Assembly: GCA_007361935.1 (NCBI GenBank) | Contig: CP041667.1 | Location: 1,144,501 to 1,208,500 of the forward strand | Direction of reading: 5' to 3' | Length of the DNA stretch: 64,000 nucleotides | Origin: Lachnospiraceae bacterium KGMB03038 | Lineage (GTDB): Bacteria; Bacillota; Clostridia; Lachnospirales; Lachnospiraceae | Shown: in pieces, positions 41,969 through 50,331 of the stretch | Position numbering within the stretch: the stretch's first letter is position 1 | Layout of the letters: every line of letters begins with the position of its first letter | Position numbers and translations under genes: made by a program | The notes under the pieces: generated by a model | Database searches by the model: none | Seen by the model: only the letters and a program-made list of their open reading frames with translations | Told to the model about the DNA's origin: nothing

Positions 41969-43279
41969 ATGTTTTGGAGAAAGATAAAAGGAATTTGGAC
42001 AAAAAGCGGAAAGAAAGAGAGAAGATTTGGCCTGGGTATTTCTGTACTGTTGTTGATCTTAGTTATGATCTTGATCTATGTGATGTGCAGGGAGACGCCA
42101 GATAAGGCCGCAGATTTGGAGAAGGACAGCAGCGCTGGGAAGACGGACAAGCAAGTGGAAAAGGAACAGGAAGAGCAGTGGGATAAAGGCTATGATCTTC
42201 CGATCCAGCAATCCGTTCGGGAAGAAGCACAGGAGGATTGTCTGGAAGCCATGGACATGATTTCTGGTCTTTACAGACAAGTGGAAAAAGAAGAAAATTC
42301 GGATGTGGTGCTGTCTGCGGAAGTTCTGGGGAATATGCAGCAAGAACTGGGGAAGAAGGGCTGTCCTGTCATTACATCGGATGAATACTGCAATATGCTG
42401 CATTATGAAAAAATGGATCAGTTTTTGAAAAGCTGTGCAGAAGGAGAAAAAGGCTCCATTGTCATGTATGATCTGTCTGGCAGCGGAGGGGTGGGAAGAA
42501 AGGAATTTACCTTTGACGGCAGCGATATGTATGTTCTGTCTGCTGCAGGTTCCTGGAATCTGTCCGGCGACGCTGCCGTATCCTATGTGTCCTGTACCCG
42601 GATCGATCAATGGGAGTATACGGAGAAAGGCTGGTTTGGCTACGAACTGTGTGTTCCTGAACCGCCGGAAGTGACAGAGATCATGGATGGAAATGAGATG
42701 GTGCGGGTGCTGCCCCTTTCGGAAGCGTGCAGGGAAATGTCAAGGAAATATGTGTATCCTCTGTGCTATAAAGGAAACAATCTGCTTCGTTCCAACTGGA
42801 ATGAGGAAAATCTGGAAGTGATAGACTATTCTGGCGTTTATGAATATTTCTATGGAATGAAATATGGCCGTCAGGTAGATCCGGCAGTCTGCACCAATGG
42901 AATTCCGGCAGAAGAGTTTGAGTCTGTGATCATGGAATATCTTCCGGTCACACAAGAACAGCTAAGAGAGTGGGCGGTATTTGACGGGGAGACGCAGACC
43001 TACGGATGGACCGGCCTTGGATATAATAACTCGGACCTTTCTGACTTTGGCGCTTCCGTGCCAGAGGTGGTGGACATCCGGGAAAATGAAGACGGAACGA
43101 TGGTGCTGACGGTAGATGCTGTCTGCGAATCGAATCGCTGTGTGGATGCTTTGATCACCCATGAACTGACAATAAAAGTGGAAGAGGATGGAAGTTTTCA
43201 GTATCTTGGGAATCAGGTTCTGGGGGACGGCCTTGAGAGAATCCCGGAATATCCGTATCGGCTGGGAAGTCAGACGTAA
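41969..43279 (+). CDS. Membrane-anchored protein of unknown function under BlaI control
   Basis: I do not recognise this 436-residue protein with confidence. After a basic N-terminus it has one membrane helix (LGISVLLLILVMILIYVMC, residues about 26-45), then a charged Lys/Glu/Asp linker, then a large extracytoplasmic domain rich in aromatic residues. It is probably anchored with the bulk outside. I start at the ATG at 41969 with AAAGGAAG upstream, because the promoter and operator occupy 41897-41925. The shared BlaI operator suggests a part in the response to beta-lactams or wall damage. It is convergent with blaR1, with a shared terminator between. Confidence 0.75.
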   Translation: MFWRKIKGIWTKSGKKERRFGLGISVLLLILVMILIYVMCRETPDKAADLEKDSSAGKTDKQVEKEQEEQWDKGYDLPIQQSVREEAQEDCLEAMDMISGLYRQVEKEENSDVVLSAEVLGNMQQELGKKGCPVITSDEYCNMLHYEKMDQFLKSCAEGEKGSIVMYDLSGSGGVGRKEFTFDGSDMYVLSAAGSWNLSGDAAVSYVSCTRIDQWEYTEKGWFGYELCVPEPPEVTEIMDGNEMVRVLPLSEACREMSRKYVYPLCYKGNNLLRSNWNEENLEVIDYSGVYEYFYGMKYGRQVDPAVCTNGIPAEEFESVIMEYLPVTQEQLREWAVFDGETQTYGWTGLGYNNSDLSDFGASVPEVVDIRENEDGTMVLTVDAVCESNRCVDALITHELTIKVEEDGSFQYLGNQVLGDGLERIPEYPYRLGSQT

Positions 43280-43289
43280 ATAAGCAGCA

Positions 43290-43319
43290 AAATAGGAGAG
43301 GCAGCCGCCTCTCCTATTT
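43290..43319. terminator. Bidirectional terminator between the 41969 gene and blaR1
   Basis: AAATAGGAGAGGC (43290-43302) pairs perfectly with GCCTCTCCTATTT (43307-43319) around a four-base loop. It overlaps the last two codons of blaR1. Confidence 0.85.
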
Positions 43320-45134
43320 CCAGATTCCCAGGTCATTTAAAAGGGACAGTGTGATCTCAGCAGAATGACTGCCGGTGGCATTGGAGTCTGCCTGGATATT
43401 TGTGGCGAAAAAATAGGTATTATCTTTCTGCTCTACAAAACCGACAAACCAGCCGCTGATATCTTTCCCGTCGATCCGTCCGGTGCCTGTCTTGCCGTAC
43501 AGGGTTCCGGCCAAAGAGGAAGAAAGGCAGAGACTATCTTTTACTGCCTGTATATTTTCAGGCGAAAAGCGAAACGTATTTCTATAGAGAGCAGTCAAAA
43601 GCTCTACCTGCTCGATGGGCGAGATCTTCAGAGAAGACTCCATCCAGTAGGAGGAGAGGCTGCCGGCGATTGCCTCATTTCCATATCCGATCTTCTGAAG
43701 ATATGCCTGCAGGGTATCTCTGCCAAGCTGGGCGTCCAGCGTCTGGAAATACCAGTTTACAGAACCAGATATAGCGGTCTGCAAGGTTTGATCCTGGTTC
43801 CAGGCTTGGAACGCGTAATCTTGGTGATCCCAGGCAAGCCGGGAGTCTTCTGGAGTGATGACCTGCTCTTCTAAGGCGAAGAGAGCGTCATAAATCTTGT
43901 AGGTGGAATTAGGCGCTGCCCGCGCGAGGGCCTGATCCATGTTGCAGATCTGCCAGTGATCCTGGTTCAGGTCATAGAGGACGAAGGTTCCTTCATAATG
44001 ATCCTGGTTCTTTTCATTATTTCCAAAATAGCTGGGAAGCTCTAAATAGGAAATATTTTTTCCAGAAGAGTTCCACCGATAGGTTTCCGTTTCCATGGCA
44101 TAAGAAGATAATGCCGGGGTGACGGCCAGGCAGAGGGCAGCAGTCAGAGAAAATGCAAGGATGCTTTTCAGGGTCTTCGTAAGGGAGGGCTTCTGATAGG
44201 TGGCGATGTTCAGGATGCGGCGCCGTATCTGGGTTGTATTTCCTCCAAGTCCTGTAGAGAAAGGAAAGGAGTTAAGGGAAACTTTTTCCGCGAAATTGAT
44301 CAGAGTGTACCCGTAGTCCTGGTAGGAAGACGGATCCAGCATTTCCAGAACAGAGGTGTCGCAGGCAATCTCCCGGTCGGCGCGCAGCGCTTTCAGGGCG
44401 AGATGGACCAGGGGATTAAACCAGTAAAGCAGCCGGACGGCAATCATCATATAATTGGATATATTGTCTTTATGCCGGTAATGCTGCAGTTCGTGGAGCA
44501 GGATATACCGGATTTCCGCAAGATCATGATCGGAGATCAAATGGATCGGAAGATAGATGCAGGGATGAAACAGCCCTGTGATCACCGGCGACTCTAAAAA
44601 GGCGGTACTATATACAGGGATATCCCTGGAGATCCGCATTTCTTTCAGACAGCTTTGGTACAGCTTCTGGATCTCCTGGTTTTGAAGCGGCAGGGCAGAT
44701 CTCTGGATCCGGCGAAAACGAAGCCAGGACCAGATCATACCAAAGAGCACCGCGGCGATACCGAGGATCCAGAGGCAAAAGAGGACCTTGCCAATCTGGT
44801 CCGGCGCGCTGCCGCTGACAGAAACGGCAAAATCATTCATCCAGTCAGCAGCCGTCCCAGTGGAAAAGAGGACCTCTGTGCCGCCGGCTGTCTGTCCGGC
44901 ATGATATACCTGGCCATTTTGAAAATCTGTAAACCAGGAAAGAAGTGAAAATGCCGGGTCAAACCGGACCGGGAGAAATGGGATCAGGAAAAGCCCAAAA
45001 AGCAGAAACCACAGATGGTACTGGGTTCTGCTGGTCAGACTCTTTCTCAACAGCTTTTTTATTCCAAACAGGATTCCGATCATGCCGCTGATCCACAGAT
45101 TGCAGATCAGAAAATGGATGATAAATTGAGTCAT
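43314..45134 (-). CDS. blaR1: BlaR1-type beta-lactam sensor/metalloprotease
   Basis: BlaR1 binds beta-lactam outside the cell and then triggers inactivation of the BlaI repressor. The 606-residue protein has four N-terminal membrane helices with an M56 peptidase domain. The zinc motif HELQHYRHKD lies near residue 215. The C-terminal sensor domain is penicillin-binding (class D beta-lactamase-like), with the acylated Ser in NSTYK near 408, SVN near 457 and KTGTG near 557. All three active-site motifs are intact. No beta-lactamase gene is adjacent. It lies 12 bases downstream of blaI and is presumably cotranscribed. Confidence 0.92.
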   Translation of the reverse strand: MTQFIIHFLICNLWISGMIGILFGIKKLLRKSLTSRTQYHLWFLLFGLFLIPFLPVRFDPAFSLLSWFTDFQNGQVYHAGQTAGGTEVLFSTGTAADWMNDFAVSVSGSAPDQIGKVLFCLWILGIAAVLFGMIWSWLRFRRIQRSALPLQNQEIQKLYQSCLKEMRISRDIPVYSTAFLESPVITGLFHPCIYLPIHLISDHDLAEIRYILLHELQHYRHKDNISNYMMIAVRLLYWFNPLVHLALKALRADREIACDTSVLEMLDPSSYQDYGYTLINFAEKVSLNSFPFSTGLGGNTTQIRRRILNIATYQKPSLTKTLKSILAFSLTAALCLAVTPALSSYAMETETYRWNSSGKNISYLELPSYFGNNEKNQDHYEGTFVLYDLNQDHWQICNMDQALARAAPNSTYKIYDALFALEEQVITPEDSRLAWDHQDYAFQAWNQDQTLQTAISGSVNWYFQTLDAQLGRDTLQAYLQKIGYGNEAIAGSLSSYWMESSLKISPIEQVELLTALYRNTFRFSPENIQAVKDSLCLSSSLAGTLYGKTGTGRIDGKDISGWFVGFVEQKDNTYFFATNIQADSNATGSHSAEITLSLLNDLGIWK

Positions 45135-45146
45135 TGCCGCGCCTCC

Positions 45147-45521
45147 TTACTCTGAATCTTTGGAAAGAAGGGAACGCAGATTCTGGATCTCCGTTTCCGA
45201 AAGGGAATGATGATCCAGATAAGCGGAAAGCATGGCGCTGATATCACCGTTGTAAAAACGTTTCAGAAAAGAAGCATTTTCTTGATCTAAATATTCATTT
45301 TCCTGGACCGCCGGGGTATAGACGAATATGCGGCCTTGTTTTTCGTAGGTCAGGGCGCCTTTGGTCACAAGGCGTTTGATCAGGGTCTGGATGGTCTTAG
45401 GGCTCCAGGAAGTGGTTTTTAGCAGGCGCTCCGTGATCTCATTGGTATTGATGGGCGCATACTTCCATACGATTTTCATGACTTCATATTCCGCTTCTGA
45501 AATCTGGGGTAAAGCAGGCAT
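45147..45521 (-). CDS. blaI: BlaI/MecI-family transcriptional repressor
   Basis: The 124-residue protein is a winged-helix repressor. The N-terminal DNA-binding domain has ISEAEYEVMKIVWKYAP and TTSWSPKTIQTLIKRLVTKG, and the C-terminal dimerisation helices carry the region normally cleaved on induction. An operator in its own promoter implies autoregulation, and the same operator at 41904 adds a second target. AGGAGG precedes the start. Confidence 0.93.
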   Translation of the reverse strand: MPALPQISEAEYEVMKIVWKYAPINTNEITERLLKTTSWSPKTIQTLIKRLVTKGALTYEKQGRIFVYTPAVQENEYLDQENASFLKRFYNGDISAMLSAYLDHHSLSETEIQNLRSLLSKDSE

Positions 45522-45536
45522 AGTTGTTCCTCCTAA

Positions 45537-45590
45537 TAAATCTTACATATGTAATAAAAATATTATAAGGGGGAAATAAGGGAGTGTCAA
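45537..45590 (-). promoter_or_regulatory. Promoter and BlaI operator of blaI-blaR1
   Basis: On the minus strand, TTGACA (45590-45585), a 17-base spacer and a perfect TATAAT (45567-45562) form the promoter. The operator TTACATATGTAA lies just downstream at 45543-45554, over the expected transcription start. A separate palindrome, AAGAACA-TT-TGTTCTT (45589-45604), sits upstream of the -35 box. Confidence 0.8.
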
Positions 45591-45638
45591 GAACATTTGT
45601 TCTTTTTTGCGCTTCGACCTATATACTTTTAGAAGTTT

Positions 45639-45650
45639 ATTTGCTATAAT
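45639..45650 (+). promoter_or_regulatory. Extended -10 promoter, probably for the original uvrB gene
   Basis: TTTGCTATAAT gives a TGN-TATAAT extended -10 box with no clear -35. It is the only promoter-like signal upstream of the truncated uvrB; the RhuM remnant lies between them. Confidence 0.45.
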
Positions 45651-45719
45651 GTGCGAAAGGATGGAAATAGCGCAGCGGAAAGCCAGTCAAGGAGTTTTTA
45701 GGAAGACGGCTAGTACAAG

Positions 45720-46214
45720 ATGCTTTTTACTTTAAAAGAATCAGTATGGGCAAAATTTGCCCATACTGCCGATGATGGAAAAACCTACCAAGTGGATTAC
45801 TATAATCTGGACGTGATTATATCTGTGGGATATAGAGTAAAATCTTTGCGTGGTACTCAGTTTAGAATATGGGCAACAAATATTTTGAAAGAATATATGC
45901 AAAAAGGTTTTGCTTTAGATGATGACCGCTTAAAACGCTTAGGTGGCGGAAACTATTTTGATGAATTATTAGAACGTATTCGTGATATTCGGTCATCAGA
46001 AAAGGTTTTCTGGAGAAAAGTGTTGGAAATTTATGCAACGAGTATTGATTATGATCCAAGAGCAGAAAGTTCAATTCTTTTCTTTAAACAGGTACAGAAC
46101 AAAATGCATTGGGCGGCGCATAAGCATACAGCAGCAGAAGTGATATATCAAAGAGCGGATGCTGAGAAAGAACATATGGGATTAACTTCCTGGCAGGGGA
46201 AATCTATATTTTGA
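45720..46214 (+). pseudogene. RhuM-family protein, internal fragment
   Basis: The 164-codon frame matches the core of the RhuM family (often beside restriction or mobile genes): YYNLDVIISVGYRVKS, then RGTQFRIWATNILKEY, then RIRDIRSSEKVFWRKVLEIYA, here split by commas for length. It begins in mid-family at a stretch equivalent to the VVANF/TTAADGK region, so about 70-80 N-terminal residues are missing. It stops just after MGLTSWQGK, so about 100 C-terminal residues are missing as well. It is a remnant with no ribosome binding site, lying between the uvrB promoter and uvrB. Confidence 0.75.
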
Positions 46215-46263
46215 AGGTGGAGATATTGAACATATCAAGAACCACAAAGGAGAAGATTATATC

Positions 46264-46536
46264 ATGGATCATTTTGAATTAGTATCAGAATACAAACCTA
46301 CCGGCGACCAGCCCCAGGCAATCGAGAGGCTGGTCAAAGGTTTTAAGGAAGGCAACCAGTGCGAGACCCTTCTTGGCGTCACTGGTTCCGGGAAAACCTT
46401 TACTATGGCAAACGTTATCCAGCAGCTGAATAAACCGACATTGATCATTGCTCACAACAAAACTTTGGCGGCACAGCTCTATGGCGAGTTCAAGGAATTT
46501 TTTCCGCATAACGCAGTGGAATATTTTGTCTCCTAG
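46264..46536 (+). pseudogene. uvrB: uvrB, 5' fragment cut by a mobile element
   Basis: UvrB is the damage-verifying helicase of nucleotide excision repair. The first 90 codons are intact: YKPTGDQPQAIERL, the Walker A GVTGSGKTFTMANVI near residue 40, and LIIAHNKTLAAQLYGEFKEF near 66. The reading frame reaches NAVEYFVS and then meets a TAG. Normal UvrB continues YYDYYQPEAY at exactly this point, so foreign DNA joins here. The remaining ~570 codons should lie beyond the right edge of the window, past the element. Confidence 0.88.
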
Positions 46537-46582
46537 TGTGCCGGGGCCGGAAAATGAGGTATATTTAGTGTTTTTTCGTGCT

Positions 46583-46619
46583 GTTTCGTCCAGATTTTGT
46601 GGACAGAACAGGACGAAAC
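46583..46619. other. Inverted repeat near the element's left end
   Basis: GTTTCGTCC (46583-46591) and GGACGAAAC (46611-46619) form a perfect nine-base inverted pair about 50 bases inside the uvrB junction. It could be a recombinase-binding arm of the attachment site, or a terminator-like structure without a T run. Confidence 0.4.
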
Positions 46620-46727
46620 GGACTGGATGATACCAGGCGGACAAAATGATTTTGTGACTTTTTGCAGGAAAAATTCGTAATGAATAAATATGATTAGATT
46701 TTCGTACAAATAAGGGAGGGAAAGATT

Positions 46728-48041
46728 ATGTATAAGCCAATTGTATTTGTTAGTTCAACAATTTATGATTTTAAAGATTTGCGTTCAGCATTAAAATATT
46801 GGCTTACAGAAAAAGGGTATGAAGTTAGAATGTCGGAGCGAAATGACTTTGTTAAAGACTCAAGTAAAAATTCTTATTTGGCCTGTTTGGACTCTATCAA
46901 AGAATGTGATTATTATATCCTATTAATAGGAGCAAGAGCAGGGGGATTATTTTCAACAGATCCTAAAATTACGATAACACAAAGGGAATATGAGTATGCC
47001 AATGAGTTGGCTGAGCAAGGGAAAATTAAAAAATTATTGATTTTTGTAAGACAGAGCATTTGGGATATTAGAGAAGACAGGAGAGCTTTGCAAAGATATA
47101 TCGAAAATGAACTGATAAAAGATGAGGGATTAATTAGCAAAGCGGAAGAAATAAAATTAATTACAAATAGATCTAGTTCTATTATAAAGGATACGGATTT
47201 GATTTTTAATTTTCTAAAAGAGGTTGGGAAAATTGACGATTTGAAAAAAGCTATAAAAACGGGAACAGAGTATCCTAAAAGGAATTGGATCAATCAATTT
47301 AACAATTTTGAAGATATTATTGATGTTTTAAAAATTGAATTGAATGCAAACAGGGATATTGATATTAAGAGATGGAACGAAATATTAAAACAAGAAATTT
47401 CAGAAAATCTTGCCAGATTAAGTACGATGGTAGATAAAAAAATAGTTCCTTTTTTCTTATTCGCATCAATGGCTAGAAAAAAATTGCCAGAAAAATTTGG
47501 AGAGCAATACACACTGAATTATAAAGAAATAATTTCATTTAGAGAATTTGCTGTAGCAGGTATTTTACAAGGAACTCTATTATCGACAGAAATGATTATT
47601 TCTGCTATTAATTCTGGTGTATATTTAAAATATGATAGTGCAAAGGGAGTTTATACGACAAGTAATGTACAAAGAGCTTTGGTAGACATGTTAAATTGTA
47701 TTAAAGGAATAAAAAGACAAAAAGAGTCTTTTGGAACGAATGAAATTGTCAATATAGTAAATAAGTTTAATCAGATTCCAGCAGGAGCAGGATTAACATT
47801 ACATTCAGATGATACATTGCTATTTATGGTATATGCGGCCCATGATTATCAATACAATATTTATCATCTATCAAAATATCTGTTAGGAATTTTTGAAGGA
47901 ATAATAGCGGACGACAAATACCCAGTTTTATATAAAGAAGGAGTGTTTAAATCTCTTACAGGCCAAGATGAGGAAATAGTTATATCTCCACAAGCAGCAT
48001 ATGAAACATACATAAGAGAAATCAGAGAAGAAAATAAATAA
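46728..48041 (+). CDS. DUF4062-domain protein, likely defence or accessory cargo
   Basis: This is a 437-residue protein with an N-terminal DUF4062 domain (residues about 3-120): IVFVSSTIYDFKDLRSAL, an ECDYYILLIGARAGGLF strand-loop, and the ITQREYEYANELAEQGK helix. DUF4062 has a TIR/nucleoside-deoxyribosyltransferase-like fold and occurs in many predicted phage-defence and signalling proteins. The rest is helical with no domain I can name. The gene is much more AT-rich than its neighbours, has its own GGGAGGGAAAG ribosome binding site and a strong terminator, and sits alone at the element's left end. All of these point to independently acquired cargo. Confidence 0.75.
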   Translation: MYKPIVFVSSTIYDFKDLRSALKYWLTEKGYEVRMSERNDFVKDSSKNSYLACLDSIKECDYYILLIGARAGGLFSTDPKITITQREYEYANELAEQGKIKKLLIFVRQSIWDIREDRRALQRYIENELIKDEGLISKAEEIKLITNRSSSIIKDTDLIFNFLKEVGKIDDLKKAIKTGTEYPKRNWINQFNNFEDIIDVLKIELNANRDIDIKRWNEILKQEISENLARLSTMVDKKIVPFFLFASMARKKLPEKFGEQYTLNYKEIISFREFAVAGILQGTLLSTEMIISAINSGVYLKYDSAKGVYTTSNVQRALVDMLNCIKGIKRQKESFGTNEIVNIVNKFNQIPAGAGLTLHSDDTLLFMVYAAHDYQYNIYHLSKYLLGIFEGIIADDKYPVLYKEGVFKSLTGQDEEIVISPQAAYETYIREIREENK

Positions 48042-48058
48042 GATATTACTTATTACAT

Positions 48059-48100
48059 AGCCGGAAGGTTTTCAATTTACGAAAATCATCCGGCTTTTTT
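48059..48100 (+). terminator. Terminator after the DUF4062 gene
   Basis: AGCCGG...GGTTTTC pairs with GAAAATC...CCGGCT, followed by six T. Confidence 0.85.
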
Positions 48101-48117
48101 CATGCCCATTTTTATAC

Positions 48118-48149
48118 ATAGCCATTTCCCCACACAGGAAGATGGCTAT
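48118..48149 (+). other. Inverted repeat before parA
   Basis: ATAGCCAT (48118-48125) pairs with ATGGCTAT (48142-48149), 28 bases before the parA start. It could be a partition-complex or operator site; its role is unknown. Confidence 0.35.
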
Positions 48150-48220
48150 TAAATATTTAGGAAAGGAGGGAACCGTGATGGTAAATTGCAAAGTAATTGC
48201 GATTGCCAACCAGAAAGGCG

Positions 48221-49585
48221 GATAACGTATAATTAATTTCGCAAAATCAATTTCATAAAAATAGACATGGTCTATAGCCGTTTGGTAAAATCAAGTCACC
48301 ACAACTAAATCTATCAAAGGAGGCTATAGAACCATGTCTGATAAGATTATACAGCTAAATGAGGACTTAATAAAGCATGATTTAAAGGATCTTGTCCGTA
48401 ACAGTGTCGAAGAAACATTAAACGCCCTGCTCGATAAGGAAGCCGACGAATTAGTCAACGCTGAAAAGTATGAGCGCTCCTCTGACCGCCAGGGATATCG
48501 TTCCGGCCATTATAAGCGAAATCTCCACACTACCGCAGGGGAAGTCGAACTGAAGGTTCCTAAACTGAAAGGGGTTCCTTTCGAGACAGCCATTATCGAA
48601 AGATATCGTCGCAGAGAATCTTCCGTGGAAGAAGCTCTTATTGAGATGTATCTGGCCGGTGTTTCTGTCCGACGCGTGGAAGATATCACCGAAGCCTTAT
48701 GGGGAACGAAAGTATCCCCTGGAACCATCAGTAACCTGAATAAAAAGGCTTATGAGCATATTGAAACCTGGCGTACCCGTCCGCTTTCCGGGAACTATCC
48801 TTATGTTTACGTAGATGGTGTTTACCTGAAACGTAGCTGGGGCGGCGAGATCCAGAACGTTTCTGTTCTCGTTGCCATTGGCGTCAGTCAGGATGGCTGC
48901 CGGGAAATCCTTGGTGCTGCGGAAGGGATGAAAGAGGATCGTGAAAGCTGGCGTTCTTTCTTCGTATGGTTGAAAGAACGCGGGCTTACTGGTGTACGTT
49001 TGATCATCGGCGATAAGAATCTCAGTATGCTTGAAACCATTCCGGAAGTCTTTCCGGATTCCAGATATCAGCGCTGTACGGTTCATTTTTACAGAAATAT
49101 ATTTTCTGTTACCCCCCGTAACAAGATGAAAACGGTAGCGCTTATGCTCAAGGCGATCCATGCGCAGGAAAGCAAGGAAGCCGCCCGTGAAAAAGCAATC
49201 CAGGTAGCGGAGAAACTCCGTGCCATGAAGCTTGCTAAAGCTGCCAAGAAGGTAGAGGACGGGATTGAAGAAACCTTGACCTATATGGATTTTCCTACGC
49301 AGCATTGGACCCGGATCCGAACCAATAACGCTATTGAGCGCCTCAACCGTGAGATTAAACGGCGTACAAAAGCGATCGGTGCTTTTCCTGACGGGCAGAG
49401 TGCCTTGATGCTCGTATGTGCCAGACTGCGTCACGTAGCAGCAACCAGTTGGGGAGCCAGACGCTATATGAATATGGATCATCTTTTCAAAACAGAAGAG
49501 GATCTGCTGTCTGATATCATAGCCGGCTGACTACCGGCTGCTAAACGGCTAGGTTTTGATTTTGCGAAAAACTATTGACACTATC
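48221..49585 (+). mobile_element. IS256-family insertion sequence (1365 bp)
   Basis: The element is flanked by the direct repeat GAAAGGCG at 48213-48220 and 49586-49593, an 8-bp target duplication as expected for IS256. Its ends, starting GATAACGTATAATT and ending CACTATC, form imperfect inverted repeats with a strong internal match (TTTCGCAAAATCAA near 48238 and its complement near 49555). The right terminus contains TTGACA (49575-49580), an outward-facing -35-like box of the type that lets IS256 make hybrid promoters. Confidence 0.92.
48334..49530 (+). CDS. IS256-family transposase
   Basis: The 398-residue protein matches the Transposase_mut family. The catalytic triad appears as YVDGVYLK (first Asp) near residue 160, LIIGDKNLSMLE (second Asp) near 229, and NNAIERLNREIKRR (Glu) near 330. 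The C-x2-H-type CTVHFYRN lies near 250. Length and order are complete, so the enzyme may be active. AAAGGAGG precedes the ATG. Orientation is the same as parA. Confidence 0.95.
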   Translation: MSDKIIQLNEDLIKHDLKDLVRNSVEETLNALLDKEADELVNAEKYERSSDRQGYRSGHYKRNLHTTAGEVELKVPKLKGVPFETAIIERYRRRESSVEEALIEMYLAGVSVRRVEDITEALWGTKVSPGTISNLNKKAYEHIETWRTRPLSGNYPYVYVDGVYLKRSWGGEIQNVSVLVAIGVSQDGCREILGAAEGMKEDRESWRSFFVWLKERGLTGVRLIIGDKNLSMLETIPEVFPDSRYQRCTVHFYRNIFSVTPRNKMKTVALMLKAIHAQESKEAAREKAIQVAEKLRAMKLAKAAKKVEDGIEETLTYMDFPTQHWTRIRTNNAIERLNREIKRRTKAIGAFPDGQSALMLVCARLRHVAATSWGARRYMNMDHLFKTEEDLLSDIIAG

Positions 49586-50331
49586 GAAAGGCGGAACAGG
49601 AAAAACTACCACAACCGTCAACTTAGGAATCGGGCTTGCCAGAGAAGGGAAGAAGGTTCTTCTGGTGGACGCTGATCCACAGGGTGATCTGACAACCTCA
49701 CTGGGATGGCCGGAGCAGGATAACCTTTCTGTGACACTTGCCACACAGTTAGAGGGGATTGTGGCAGACCGGGAAATGGATAGCCACGCCGGAATTTTAC
49801 ACCATGAGGAAGGCGTTGATCTGATCCCGTCCAATATTGAACTGGCAGGGCTGGAAGTAATGCTTGTCAATGCCATGAGCCGGGAACTTACGTTGAAAAA
49901 TTATCTGAATGAAGTGAAAAGCGGATACGACTATGTGCTGATTGACTGTATGCCAAGTTTAGGTATGCTGACGATCAATGCACTGGCGGCGTCTGACAGT
50001 GTGATTGTTCCGGTGCAGGCCCAGTATCTCCCGGCAAAGGGAATGACACAGCTAATGAAAACAATAGGGAAGGTGCAAAGGCAGATTAACCCAGCGCTGA
50101 AAGTGGACGGTGTACTTTTGACACTTGCAGATATGCGGACAAATCTGGCCCGTGTGACCGCAGAAAGTATCCGTCAGAATTATGGGAGAATGGTTAAGGT
50201 TTACCAGACTGTCATTCCGGTTGGCGTGAAAGCAGCGGAAACAAGTGCCGCAGGACAGAGCATTTACCGCTATGACAAAAACGGTACGGTGGCAAAAGCC
50301 TATGCGTCATTTACAAAGGAGGTGATACGGG

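Noticed and set aside
48697..49482. Minus-strand frame opposite the transposase
   Set aside because: The transposase reading frame carries the catalytic residues; the antisense frame resembles nothing.
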